DNA of 64,000 nt, taken from contig CAWBAO010000006.1 of NCBI GenBank assembly GCA_963786945.1, positions 248,001 to 312,000 of the forward strand. The letters run 5' to 3'. The DNA comes from JADKCZ01 sp963786945. Its GTDB lineage: Bacteria > Myxococcota > Myxococcia > Myxococcales > Anaeromyxobacteraceae. A model generated the notes under the pieces. It was not told the origin of the DNA. It did not search any database and worked only from the letters and a program-made list of their open reading frames with translations. Of this stretch, positions 53,756-62,247 are shown piece after piece; within the stretch, counting starts at the first letter, position 1; each line of letters starts with the position of its first letter. A program made the translations under genes and the position numbers.

Positions 53756-54937
53756 CTACGCCTTCCCGAACAGGAACTTCTCGTCCTGGAAGGCGCGCAC
53801 GCTGAGCGAGGCCACCAGCACGGCCCAGAGCAGGGTCGAGGCCATGCAGAGCGCCATCTGCGCCGGCTCGACCGGCTCACCGCGCAGCAGCCGGTTGACC
53901 AGCAGCTGGTCGCCGAAGGCGGGGATGGCGAGCATCCAGAGCTTGAGCTTGATGGGCACCAGCCCCAGCACGATGCCGGGCGTGGCCGGCACCAGCATCA
54001 TGAAGGAGACGCTCGACTGGGCGGCGCGGAAGGTGCGGGCCCGCGAGGCCACCAGCAGGATGAAGGCGCTGACCAGCAGCAGCAGCGGCAGCATCAGCAC
54101 GAAGATGCGCGCCAGCACCGCCGCGTCGAGCCGCATGGAGAACCCGAGCGCCTCCAGCGGGACCAGCAGCGGCACGAAGCCGAAGCCGATGGTGGTCTCC
54201 AGCAGGGCCACCCCCGCGAAGGACGCCGCCGCGAAGAGCTTGCCCAGCACCACCGCCGAGCGCGGGACGGGGTGGAGCAGCAGCGCCTCCAGCGACTGCC
54301 GCTCGCGCTCCCCGGCCGTGGCGTCGATGGCCACCGACATCCCGCCGGTGAAGAGCGCGATGATGAGGAAGTACGGCAGCATGGAGAGCAGCATGGCGGC
54401 GCGGCTCTGCGGCGTGGCCAGGTCCACCTCCTCGACCGCCAGGGCCGTGGTGGCGGCCGGGTGGACGCCGCGCAGCAGCAGCCGCTGCACGCCGATGCGT
54501 CGCGAGTAGCCCTCCAGCAGCGACTTGACCCGCGCCACCGCCGAGTGCGAGGCGCGGCGCGACTCGTCGAGGTAGAGCTTCACCGGCGCCGGCCGACCGG
54601 ACCGCAGCGCCTCGGCGTGATCGGCCGGGATCTCCAGCACCACGTCGGCGTCGCCGGCCCGGACCGCCGCGGCGGGATCGACCGGCGCCGGCTTCACCTC
54701 CACGCCCCGCTCGGCCAGGAAGGCCATCAGGTTGGGGGCCCGCCCCGCCTCCACCACCGGCAGCGCCACCGGCTTCTCGTCCACGTCGCGCGCCTCGCGG
54801 GAGACCAGCGTCAGGGTCCCGGCCAGCACCATGGGGCCGAAGACCGGGAAGAAGAGGACCATCGCCAGGGTGCGCCGATCGCGCAGGCTGTCGAGCACCT
54901 CCTTCCTGAAGACCACGCCGAGCAGGTCCCACCTCAT
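53756..54937 (-). CDS. ABC-2 type transporter permease (NatB-like)
   Basis: A 393-aa membrane protein. An N-terminal TM (~residues 20-45, RRTLAMVLFFPVFGPMVLAG) is followed by a large extracytoplasmic domain (~55-185), then five or so TMs with the family segment ATAGERERQSLEALLLHPVPRSAVVLGKL, a cytoplasmic coupling loop typical of NatB/ABC-2 permeases. The start ATG 54937 overlaps the ATPase stop by 4 nt. With the adjacent NatA-like ATPase it forms an exporter; the Na+ extrusion of NatAB is a known precedent, but the substrate here is unknown. Confidence 0.9.
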   Translation of the reverse strand: MRWDLLGVVFRKEVLDSLRDRRTLAMVLFFPVFGPMVLAGTLTLVSREARDVDEKPVALPVVEAGRAPNLMAFLAERGVEVKPAPVDPAAAVRAGDADVVLEIPADHAEALRSGRPAPVKLYLDESRRASHSAVARVKSLLEGYSRRIGVQRLLLRGVHPAATTALAVEEVDLATPQSRAAMLLSMLPYFLIIALFTGGMSVAIDATAGERERQSLEALLLHPVPRSAVVLGKLFAAASFAGVALLETTIGFGFVPLLVPLEALGFSMRLDAAVLARIFVLMLPLLLLVSAFILLVASRARTFRAAQSSVSFMMLVPATPGIVLGLVPIKLKLWMLAIPAFGDQLLVNRLLRGEPVEPAQMALCMASTLLWAVLVASLSVRAFQDEKFLFGKA

Positions 54938-55666
54938 CCCAGTCCCTCCTCGGAGCCGATGGCCGCCACGAAGGCGTCCTCGAGCGTCGACTTCCCGGTG
55001 GCCTCCTTGAGCGCCTCGGGCGTCCCCTCGGCCACCACCACCCCGCGCGCGATCACCACCACCCGGTCGCAGACCGCGCTCACCTCCTGCATGACGTGGG
55101 TGGAGAAGAGGACGCAGCGCCCCTCGTCGCGCAGCCGCTTGAGCAGGGCGCGGACGGCCCGGGTGCCGGCCACGTCGAGCCCGCTGGTCGGCTCGTCGAG
55201 CACCACGTTGCGCGGGTCGTGGACCAGGGCCCGGGCCAGCGCCACCTTGAGCTTCTGCCCCTGCGAGAAGCCGTCGGCGCGCCGGTCGGCGAACTCGCCC
55301 ATGTCGAGCAGCTCGACCATCCCGTCGATGCGCCGCTCCAGCTCGCCGCCACGCAGGCCCGCGGAGCTGCCCGGCGTAGCGGACGTGCTCGCGCGCGGTG
55401 AGGCGCGGGTAGAGCCCCTGGGCGTGGGCCAGCACGCCGAGCCGGGCCTGGGCGCCGAGCCGATCGCTGGCGAGGTCGTGCCCGTCGACGCTGGCCCGCC
55501 CCGCGTCCGGCGCCATCACGCCGTAGACGATCCGCAGCGCGGTGGTCTTCCCGGCGCCGTTGGGGCCGAGCAGCCCGGTGACCTGGCCGTCGGCGACGGA
55601 GATGGAGACCCCGCGCAGCGCCTCCACGTCGCCGAACCGCTTCTTCACGTCGGAGAGGACGATCAC
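54934..55666 (-). CDS. ABC transporter ATPase (NatA-like), frameshifted
   Basis: About 243 aa after repair, from GTG 55666. Walker A GPNGAGKTTALR, signature FSQGQKLKVALARAL (a FSxGxK variant usual for NatA-type exporters rather than LSGGQ), Walker B NVVLDEPTSGLD and the H-loop FSTHVMQEV are all present. The frame breaks at 55358-55360, where an extra base in a GGG run separates YAGQLRG from LRGGELERRIDGMVELLD. Total length is 3n+1. Its start overlaps the hydrolase stop and its stop overlaps the permease start, so the three genes are translationally linked. Confidence 0.88.
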
Positions 55667-57162
55667 GGCATGGGCCCCGCGAGATCGAGGAAGAAGGGCT
55701 GCGGCTTCACCAGCTCGAGGCAGGCGGCGTCGAGGCCGTCGAGCTTCCCGGCCTCGATGAAGCGCTCCACCACCCTGGGCATGCAGCCGCGGCCGAGCGT
55801 GCCGTGCCCCTGCCCGGCCAGCGTCAGCTGGCGGCTGTTGGGCAGCCCCCCGGCGGCGACGGCGGCCCACTCCGGCGGCGTGACCGGGTCGGCCTCGCCC
55901 GAGAGCAGCAGCGTCGGCGCCGGGGAGCGGACCGGCTCGCCGAAGCTGGCCGGCACCTCGCCGTGCGGGAAGCGCTGGCAGGCGGCGCGGAGGTCGGCGC
56001 GGACCAGGCGGCCCAGGTAGCGGCCGCGGTCGGCCGCCGGGTCGTCGGGCGGGAGCCGCGGCACGTCCTCGGCGCAGAGCACGGCGAGCTTCAGCCCTCC
56101 GGAGATGGTGGCCTGCACGTCGCGGCCGGCCGAGAGCCCGAGCGCGGCGAGCGGGCCGGCGTCCCCGCGGCGGGCCTCGGCGAGCAGCACCGGCAGCAGC
56201 GAGACGGTCTCCGGCGCGTAGGAGAGCAGGAAGACCAGGCGACGGACCGTGCCGGCGTCGAGCGTCAGCTGCCGCGGCGCCCCGCTGAGCGGGTCGCGCA
56301 GCGAGAGGGTGCGCGGCTGCCGCTCCAGCGAGGCGATCAGCGCGGTGAGGTCGCCGGCCGGGTCGGGGAAGGCCCTGGCGCAGTCGGCGTCGGCGCGGCA
56401 GCGCCCGGCGGCCAGGGTGAAGGCCCGCTGCGCGTCGCGCTCGAAGAACCCGCCGATGGGCATCTGCAGCGGCGCCACGCCGTCCAGCACCATGGTCCGC
56501 ACCCGGTCCGGGAAGCGGCGCGCGTAGACCAGCGCCATGCGGGTGCCGTAGGAGCCGCCCACCAGGTTGACGCGCTCGGCGCCGAGGGCGTCGCGCACCA
56601 GGTCGAGGTCGCGGGCGAAGTCCTCGGAGCCGTAGCGGCGGAGGTCGGCCTTCCGCGAGAGCTGCTCGCCGCAGGCGGCCACCAGCTCGAGCTCGGCCGC
56701 CTCGGTCCGGTCGACCGCGTCGGGCTTCGAGAGGTCGCGGCAGTCGAGCGGGGCCGAGCCGCCGGTGCCGCGCTGGTCCACGAGCACGATGTCGCGCTTG
56801 CGGGCCACCCGGGCGAAGGCGTCGGCGATGGCCGGGTAGATCTCGGTGGCCGACTGCCCCGGCCCCCCGGCGAGGAAGAAGACCGGGTCGGCCTCGCGGC
56901 TGCCGGCCTCGGCGGTGATCACCGCCACCCGCAGCGAGATCTTCCGGCCGCCGGGCTGGTCGTGGTCCTCGGGGACCTCCAGCCTGCCGCACCTGGCGGG
57001 CACGCGCGTGGCCAGGAACGGGTGGGCCAGCTGGCAGGTGGAGAGCGCCAGCCGGCTGGGGGTGGCCGGGGAGGTGGAGCGGGCCCGGCGCGACTGGACC
57101 AGCCAGACCACGCCCATCACGACGGCCGCGGCGATGGCGATGAGCCGGAGGCGCTGGCGCAT
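55663..57162 (-). CDS. Alpha/beta-hydrolase peptidase (tripeptidyl aminopeptidase/TAP-like)
   Basis: A 499-aa enzyme with an N-terminal signal-anchor (VVMGVVWLVQ). The hydrolase fold shows DPVFFLAGGPGQSATEIYP (oxyanion), nucleophile GGSYGT, Asp in LLLSGEADPVTPPEW and His in GQGHGTLG near the C-terminus, i.e. the proline-iminopeptidase/TAP C-terminal layout. The paired Cys in the cap (RCGRLEVPEDHD ... CRDLSK) suggests disulfides in the periplasm. It precedes the NatAB-like genes with a 4-nt overlap (GTGA), so its substrate might be linked to the exporter; that is inference. Confidence 0.88.
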   Translation of the reverse strand: MRQRLRLIAIAAAVVMGVVWLVQSRRARSTSPATPSRLALSTCQLAHPFLATRVPARCGRLEVPEDHDQPGGRKISLRVAVITAEAGSREADPVFFLAGGPGQSATEIYPAIADAFARVARKRDIVLVDQRGTGGSAPLDCRDLSKPDAVDRTEAAELELVAACGEQLSRKADLRRYGSEDFARDLDLVRDALGAERVNLVGGSYGTRMALVYARRFPDRVRTMVLDGVAPLQMPIGGFFERDAQRAFTLAAGRCRADADCARAFPDPAGDLTALIASLERQPRTLSLRDPLSGAPRQLTLDAGTVRRLVFLLSYAPETVSLLPVLLAEARRGDAGPLAALGLSAGRDVQATISGGLKLAVLCAEDVPRLPPDDPAADRGRYLGRLVRADLRAACQRFPHGEVPASFGEPVRSPAPTLLLSGEADPVTPPEWAAVAAGGLPNSRQLTLAGQGHGTLGRGCMPRVVERFIEAGKLDGLDAACLELVKPQPFFLDLAGPMP

Positions 57163-57222
57163 GGCCCGAGTTCTAGCGCGACGGCGCGGCGGCGGCGAGG
57201 ACTCCCCGCGGCCGGCCCCGCG

Positions 57223-58128
57223 TCACGACGGGTACGGGCCGGGCGGCTCCTCGGCGGCGGCGGCCAGCCGGGCCTGCCAGGCCCCGCCCACCTCGCCCGC
57301 CACCACGCCCAGCACGATGAGGGCGCCGCCGGTCCAGCCCACCGCTCCCAGCTGCTCGCCGAGGAGGGCCCAGCTGAAGGCGGCCGCCGAGACCGGCTCC
57401 AGCGCGTAGATGAGCGCGGCCCGCACCGCGCTGGTGTGGCGCTGCGCCCAGTTCATGACGAAGAAGGCGCCGGCGGTCATGAAGAGCCCGGTGAAGGCCA
57501 CCACCCCGAGCAGCTCGGGCCAGCGGCTGGTGTCGAGCCGCCCCCCCTCGAGCGGGATCACCAGCAGCGCCCCGGCCACCACCACCGCGACCTGCAGCAG
57601 CGTGAAGGGGACGAGCGGGTGGCGGTGCGACCACTCGCTCATGAAGGCGATCTGCAGCGCGTAGGCCACGGCGCAGCCGCCGGTGAGGAGGTCGCCGAGC
57701 CGCTGGTCGGCGGTGACCCCGGCGTCGAAGGGGCGGGCCAGCAGGGCGGCGCCCACCACCGCCAGCCCCACCCCGACCCAGGCGCTCCAGCGCACGTGGC
57801 GGCGCAGCGTGAAGTGGGTGATGAAGGGGACGAGGAGCACCGACAGCCCGGTGATGAAGCCGGAGCGGGCCGGCGTGGTGAGGCGCAGCCCGGCGGTCTG
57901 GAAGGCGAACCCGACCAGCATGAAGAGCCCGAGCAGGAGCCCGTGGCGCCAGAAGCCCGGGCCGACCCGGTCGCGCCGCCAGAGCGCCACCACTCCCAGC
58001 ACCGCCGCGGCCAGCCCGAAGCGGAGCGCCAGGAAGACGCCGGGCGAGGCGATCTCCAGGGCCACCTTCACCAGCGTGAAGGTCGATCCCCAGAGCAGGG
58101 TCAGGAGCAGGAGCGCGAGGTCCGACAC
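57223..58128 (-). CDS. DMT superfamily (EamA) transporter
   Basis: A protein of about 301 aa from GTG 58128 (VSDLALLLLTLLWGSTF); an ATG at 58215 would add 29 residues rich in Arg/Pro, which do not look like a membrane start. It has ten hydrophobic helices in two EamA repeats, with the typical LLWGSTFTLVKVALE start and IYALEPVSAAAFSWALLGEQLG in the second half. EamA proteins export metabolites or amino acids. It stands 60 bp after the peptidase start and is probably an independent unit. The substrate is unknown. Confidence 0.88.
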   Translation of the reverse strand: MSDLALLLLTLLWGSTFTLVKVALEIASPGVFLALRFGLAAAVLGVVALWRRDRVGPGFWRHGLLLGLFMLVGFAFQTAGLRLTTPARSGFITGLSVLLVPFITHFTLRRHVRWSAWVGVGLAVVGAALLARPFDAGVTADQRLGDLLTGGCAVAYALQIAFMSEWSHRHPLVPFTLLQVAVVVAGALLVIPLEGGRLDTSRWPELLGVVAFTGLFMTAGAFFVMNWAQRHTSAVRAALIYALEPVSAAAFSWALLGEQLGAVGWTGGALIVLGVVAGEVGGAWQARLAAAAEEPPGPYPS

Positions 58129-58339
58129 CGGCGCCTTGTAGCCGAAGCGCCGGCCCGGGGCCAGCGCGCCGGGCGCTTGCCGACGCAGTGCGGCTCGTCC
58201 GCATGGGCGTGACATCCCGCCACGCCGGGCGGGTTCCGCTTGCGGGGCGGGAATCCGTCACGCAGACTGGCTTTCCTGTCGTTGGAGGCTCCCTCTCGCC
58301 GCGGCGCGCCCGTCGGGGCGACCTGACCAGGAGGCACAC

Positions 58340-58669
58340 ATGCGCTTCATCGCGTGGCACATGGCATTGGCCGGGTGGCTGCTCTTCTCGTCCTTCGCGC
58401 TGGGGTACGGCCAGAACGGGCTGGCCTTCACGGCGCTGCTGGCCGTGGTCATCGGGACCATCGGGTTCGCCTCGCCGGGCCTGCGCGGCCTCCGCTTCGT
58501 CAACACCGTGCTCGCCATCGTGCTGGCGGTCACCGCGTTCACGATCACGGACATGGAGTGGCCGGCGCGGATCAACAGCCTGGTGGTGGCGCTGGCGGTC
58601 TTCGCCCTCTCGGTCGTCCCCGGCCGCTCCTCGGGGATCGAGCTGGCCGAGGACAAGCCGGGCACCTAG
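58340..58669 (+). CDS. SPW-repeat-like small membrane protein
   Basis: A 109-aa protein with about four hydrophobic helices and AGGAGG at a good distance before ATG 58340. The segment W-H-M-A-L-A-G-W-L-L-F and the later WPARINSLVVALAVFALSVV fit the SPW-repeat family of small membrane proteins (function unknown). The C-terminus is short and polar. It is divergent from the EamA gene and convergent with the MBL hydrolase gene. A stable family assignment would need a profile search. Confidence 0.7.
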   Translation: MRFIAWHMALAGWLLFSSFALGYGQNGLAFTALLAVVIGTIGFASPGLRGLRFVNTVLAIVLAVTAFTITDMEWPARINSLVVALAVFALSVVPGRSSGIELAEDKPGT

Positions 58670-58690
58670 CCTGGCGCCCGCCGGCGCGGC

Positions 58691-59692
58691 TCAGGCCGCC
58701 CGCTGGAACAGCCAGGCGCCGGCCTCCTCCACCCGCACCACCGCCCCGCGGTCCTCGAGCACCTCGAGGTTGGCGACCGTCTCGCTCATGGTGAGGAAGG
58801 CGTCGGTGGCGCTGGCCCGGGGGAAGAGGGCCTGGCAGAGCTCCCAGCCGCTGCGCGGCCGCCCCTCGAGCAGGGCCACCAGCCTGGCCTGGCGCTTCTC
58901 GTAGAAGGCGAGCAGCCCGTCGATGAGGGCCCGGTGGCCGGTGAAGCCGGGGCCGTGGCCGGGCATGACCAGCGAGACCTCCAGCGCCCGGGTCCGCTGC
59001 AGCGACTCGAGGTAGACGGCCAGGGGCCGGTGGACGGTCGCCCCCTCGGCGTCGAGCTCGATGATGGGGTTGGGCGAGACCTTCTCCAGCAGGTGGTCGG
59101 CCGGGATGAGCACGCCCGCCGCCGGCGACCAGAGGCAGATGAGCCCGGGGGTGTGGCCCGGCATCTCGATCACCTCGAAGCGCAGGCCGCGCCCCTCGAC
59201 GACGGCGCCGGCCTGGATGGGCTGGACCTCGGGGACGCGCCGCGCCAGCCGCTGGGAGCCCTCGCCGGTGGCGGCCAGGGCCCGGAGCACCTCCAGCGGC
59301 ACGCCCAGCCTCAGGAAGTGCCGGCCGTAGAGCGCCTGCTGGTCGCGCAGCCTGGGGCCGCGCTCGTCGATCTTCATCAGGTCGCGGGGGTGGGCGAAGA
59401 CCGGCAGCGCGCCGCCGTGGCGCTCCTGGACCCAGCGCGCCGCGCCGTAGTGGTCCACGTGCCCGTGGCTCACCACGATGCGGCGCACCTCCTCGAAGCG
59501 GAAGCCGAGGCGGTCGAAGCCGGCCTGCAGCGCCGCCTCGGCCGGCGGGGATCCCAGCCCGGCGTCGAAGAGCGTGAGGCCGCCCCCGTCCGCCTCGATC
59601 AGGTAGACGTTGACCGGGCCACCCGCCGCCACGAAGGGGATGGGCACCGCCAGCCGGTGGACCCCGAGCCCGGCCAGCTCCGCCTCGGTCAA
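58691..59692 (-). CDS. MBL-fold metallo-hydrolase
   Basis: A 333-aa protein with the zinc motif VVSHGHVDHYGAARWVQ, then His in EMPGHTPGLICLWSP and Asp in LIPADHLL, and His in VMPGHGPGFTGH. This is the glyoxalase II/thioesterase-like subgroup, with a C-terminal winged-helix-like end (WELCQALFPRASATDAFL). The start is a TTG at 59692, since no ATG or GTG fits the conserved N-terminus; it overlaps the etfA stop (TTGA). Co-translation with etfA suggests a role in acyl-CoA or related metabolism, as inference. The catalytic set looks complete. Confidence 0.88.
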   Translation of the reverse strand: MTEAELAGLGVHRLAVPIPFVAAGGPVNVYLIEADGGGLTLFDAGLGSPPAEAALQAGFDRLGFRFEEVRRIVVSHGHVDHYGAARWVQERHGGALPVFAHPRDLMKIDERGPRLRDQQALYGRHFLRLGVPLEVLRALAATGEGSQRLARRVPEVQPIQAGAVVEGRGLRFEVIEMPGHTPGLICLWSPAAGVLIPADHLLEKVSPNPIIELDAEGATVHRPLAVYLESLQRTRALEVSLVMPGHGPGFTGHRALIDGLLAFYEKRQARLVALLEGRPRSGWELCQALFPRASATDAFLTMSETVANLEVLEDRGAVVRVEEAGAWLFQRAA

Positions 59693-60645
59693 CTGCGTGC
59701 CTTCACCTTGGCCACCAGCTCGGGCAGCACCTTGAAGAGGTCACCCACCAGGCCGTAGTCGGCGATCTGGAAGATGGGCGCCTCCGGGTCCTTGTTGATG
59801 GCCACGATCACCTTGGAGCCCTTCATGCCGGCCACGTGCTGGATGGCGCCGGAGATGCCGGCGGCCACGTAGAGGTCGGGGGCCACCACCTTGCCGGTCT
59901 GCCCCACCTGCCAGTCGTTGGGCACCCAGCCGGCGTCGACGGCGGCGCGGCTGGCGGCCACCGCGCCGGAGAGGGCGTCGGCCAGCGCCTCGAGCGGCTT
60001 GAAGTCGCCCTTGGTGCCGCGGCCGCCGGCCACCACCACCCGGGCCTCGGTCAGCTCGGGCCGCTCGCTCTTCACCTCCTGGAAGGAGACGTAGCGGGTC
60101 TTCAGGGCCGGGACGGCGACGGCCGCCGCCTTCACCTCGCCGGCGGCGCCGGCGGCCGCCGGCGCGTACTCGGTCGGACGGATGGTGAACGCCTTGACGG
60201 CGGTGGACAGCTCGACGTCGGCCAGCACGTTGCCGGCCCACATGGGCCGGCGGAAGAGGACGGCGGCGCCGTCGCCGGCGAAGGCGGTGACCTCGGTGGC
60301 CATGGCGGCCTCGAGGAGCGCGGCGGCGCGCGGCGTGAGGTCCTTGCCGTAGGCGGTGGCGGCGGCGCCCACGAAGCTGGCGCCGACGGCCCTGGCCAGC
60401 TCGGCGACCACCGGGGCGTGGGCCTCGGCCAGCGGCGCGGCCAGGGCGTCGTGGTCGGCGGCGTGGACGGTGGCGCCGTAGGCGGCCAGCGATCTGGCCG
60501 CCTCGCCGATCCCCTTCCCCAGCAGGACCACGTGGAGGGCGCCGCCGGTCCGCTGGACGAGCTGCTGGCCGGCGCCGAGGGCGTGGAGGGAGGCCCGGCG
60601 GACCTGCCCGTTGAAGGCTTCGGCGATGATGAGGACGTTGGACAT
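59689..60645 (-). CDS. etfA: Electron transfer flavoprotein alpha subunit
   Basis: A 318-aa FAD-binding subunit. The C-terminal domain holds the diagnostic FAD site GQTGKVVAPDLYVAAGISGA, followed by IQHVAGM, SKVIVAINKDPEAPIF and YGLVGDL. The N-terminal ETF domain starts MSNVLIIAEAFNGQVRRASLHAL. With EtfB it takes electrons from acyl-CoA dehydrogenases. It lies 14 bp after the etfB stop, and its stop overlaps the MBL hydrolase TTG start. Only one etfA copy is present. Confidence 0.96.
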   Translation of the reverse strand: MSNVLIIAEAFNGQVRRASLHALGAGQQLVQRTGGALHVVLLGKGIGEAARSLAAYGATVHAADHDALAAPLAEAHAPVVAELARAVGASFVGAAATAYGKDLTPRAAALLEAAMATEVTAFAGDGAAVLFRRPMWAGNVLADVELSTAVKAFTIRPTEYAPAAAGAAGEVKAAAVAVPALKTRYVSFQEVKSERPELTEARVVVAGGRGTKGDFKPLEALADALSGAVAASRAAVDAGWVPNDWQVGQTGKVVAPDLYVAAGISGAIQHVAGMKGSKVIVAINKDPEAPIFQIADYGLVGDLFKVLPELVAKVKARS

Positions 60646-60659
60646 GGTGGGCTCGAAGG

Positions 60660-61463
60660 TCAGACGACCTTCGCCTCCTCGTGGAGCTTCTTCCAGAGCT
60701 CTTCGACGTCGGCCACCTTCAGGCCGCCCTTGCGCGCCGGCGGCTCGGCCAGCTTGCGGATCACCACCCGGGGCGTCAGGTCGGCGCCCAGCGCGGCGGC
60801 CTGGAGCTCCTTCAGCTCCTTCTTCTTGGCCTTCATGATGCCGGGCAGCGAGGCGAAGCGCGGCTTGTTGAGCCGCAGGTCGCAGGTCACCACCGCCGGC
60901 AGCGAGACGTCGAGGGTCTCGACGCCGCCGTCGATCTCGCGCACCACCTCGAGCCGCTTGCCGTCGGCGGCCAGCTTGAGGCCCGGGACCTTCTTCTGCT
61001 CGGCCTCGGACTCCAGGCTCTCCTGCTTGGAGGCGAAGGTGGCCTGCGGCAGGCCGAGGCGCGCCGCCAGGTACTGGCCGGCCTGGTTCTGGTCGTCGTC
61101 GATCGACTGCTTGCCGAGCAGGACCAGGTCGGGCTTCTCCAGCTCGGCCACCTTGGCGAGCAGGCCCGAGACCACCATCGGGTCGAGCGGGCCGTCGTGG
61201 CGGACCAGCACGCCGCGGTCGGCCCCCATGGCGAGGGCGGCCCGGATCTCGGTGGCCGACTTCTCCCCGCCGATCGAGACCACCACCACCTCGCCGCCGT
61301 GGGCCTCCTTGAGCCGGAGCCCCTCCTCGACGGCGATCTCGTCGAACGGGTTCATCTTGTAGTTGACGCCGTCGGTGACGATGCCCGAACCATCGGGCTT
61401 GACTCGGATTTTGGACTCGGGGTCCTCGACGCGCTTCACCGTGACCAGGATCTTCAACGCCAT
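60660..61463 (-). CDS. etfB: Electron transfer flavoprotein beta subunit
   Basis: A 267-aa subunit. It starts MALKILVTVKRVEDPESKIRV; other ETF-beta marks are NYKMNPFDEIAVEEGLRLKE, the AMP-binding loop LLGKQSIDDDQNQAGQYLAARLG, and VTCDLRLNKPRFASLPGIMKAKKK (the beta recognition-loop region). It is the first gene of etfBA. A 16-bp palindrome and a promoter-like element sit immediately upstream, with AGGAGG as ribosome-binding site. Confidence 0.96.
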   Translation of the reverse strand: MALKILVTVKRVEDPESKIRVKPDGSGIVTDGVNYKMNPFDEIAVEEGLRLKEAHGGEVVVVSIGGEKSATEIRAALAMGADRGVLVRHDGPLDPMVVSGLLAKVAELEKPDLVLLGKQSIDDDQNQAGQYLAARLGLPQATFASKQESLESEAEQKKVPGLKLAADGKRLEVVREIDGGVETLDVSLPAVVTCDLRLNKPRFASLPGIMKAKKKELKELQAAALGADLTPRVVIRKLAEPPARKGGLKVADVEELWKKLHEEAKVV

Positions 61464-61475
61464 GGGTGCGACCTC

Positions 61476-61491
61476 CTGATTCCAGAATCAG
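61476..61491. promoter_or_regulatory. Perfect palindrome, candidate operator of etfBA
   Basis: CTGATTC-CA-GAATCAG: two 7-bp arms with a 2-bp centre. It lies between the predicted -10 (61499-61504) and the ribosome-binding site, covering the likely transcription start. Such a site suits a TetR- or GntR-type dimer repressor. Confidence 0.55.
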
Positions 61492-61498
61492 TCGGGGG

Positions 61499-61527
61499 AG
61501 TATGCCGATCTGGTGAAGGGTCTGCAA
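61499..61527 (-). promoter_or_regulatory. Sigma70-like promoter of etfBA
   Basis: On the minus strand TTGCAG (61527-61522) and CATACT (61504-61499) are 17 bp apart; matches are 3/6 and 4/6. The palindromic candidate operator follows 7 bp downstream. Confidence 0.45.
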
Positions 61528-61668
61528 CTGGAGACCGCCGCCACCCGGTGAATCCGCCCGGCCCCATATTCCCGGGTTTCGCTTCACCGGGGGCGATAAA
61601 ACATCCCGAAGCACCCCCTCGCAACCTCGGTGGCCTGGGGGTTCCACCACTCACAAGGGAGCTTCCGC

Positions 61669-62160
61669 ATGCGCAAACTCGCCCTCCTCGCTGGCCTCCT
61701 CGCCGCCACCACCGCCCTCGCCGTCGATCCCGGCATCGAGGGCATCAAGGGCTCCGGCGGCTACGGCGCCGCCGGCTGCGGCCTCGGCTCGATGGCCTTC
61801 AACAAGCAGCCGGGCATCTACCAGATCCTCGCCGCCACCACCAACAGCACCTTCGGGACGCAGACCTTCGGCATCACCTCCGGCACCTCGAACTGCGGCC
61901 CGAGCATGTTCGCCTCCGGCACCCGCAACTTCGTCGAGGCCAACCGCGAGGCGCTGGCCAAGGACATGAGCCGCGGCCAGGGCGAGACCATCGGCGCCCT
62001 CACCTGGATGGCGGGCTGCAGCGACTCGCACGCCGTCGGCGCGGCGCTCCAGCAGCGCTACTCCACCATCATCCCCAGCGAGAAGGCCTCCTCCCAGGAG
62101 ATCGCCGACAAGCTGGTCGAGACCCTCAAGGCCGACAAGTCGCTCGGCTGCCAGATCTAG
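61669..62160 (+). CDS. DUF3015 family exported protein
   Basis: A 163-aa protein with a signal peptide (MRKLALLAGLLAATTALA) and the DUF3015 features: GAAGCGLGSMAF, QILAATTNSTFGTQTFGITSGTSNCG and LAKDMSRGQGETIGALTWMAGC, with Cys pairs likely forming disulfides. The family is periplasmic and of unknown function. GGGAG precedes ATG 61669. It is divergent from etfBA. A hairpin with a T-rich tail follows the stop. Confidence 0.9.
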   Translation: MRKLALLAGLLAATTALAVDPGIEGIKGSGGYGAAGCGLGSMAFNKQPGIYQILAATTNSTFGTQTFGITSGTSNCGPSMFASGTRNFVEANREALAKDMSRGQGETIGALTWMAGCSDSHAVGAALQQRYSTIIPSEKASSQEIADKLVETLKADKSLGCQI

Positions 62161-62196
62161 CCCGCCGTCCCCGCGCACCACTCGCGCTGCCACCGG

Positions 62197-62230
62197 AGGG
62201 GAGTCCTCGCACGGGGGCTCCCCTTTCGTT
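62197..62230 (+). terminator. Intrinsic terminator after the DUF3015 gene
   Basis: AGGGGAG (62197-62203) pairs with CTCCCCT (62218-62224) and is followed by the T-rich TTTCGTT. It lies 37 bp after the stop codon of the DUF3015 gene and just before the next gene. Confidence 0.6.
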
Positions 62231-62247
62231 TACCCTTCGTCGGCACC

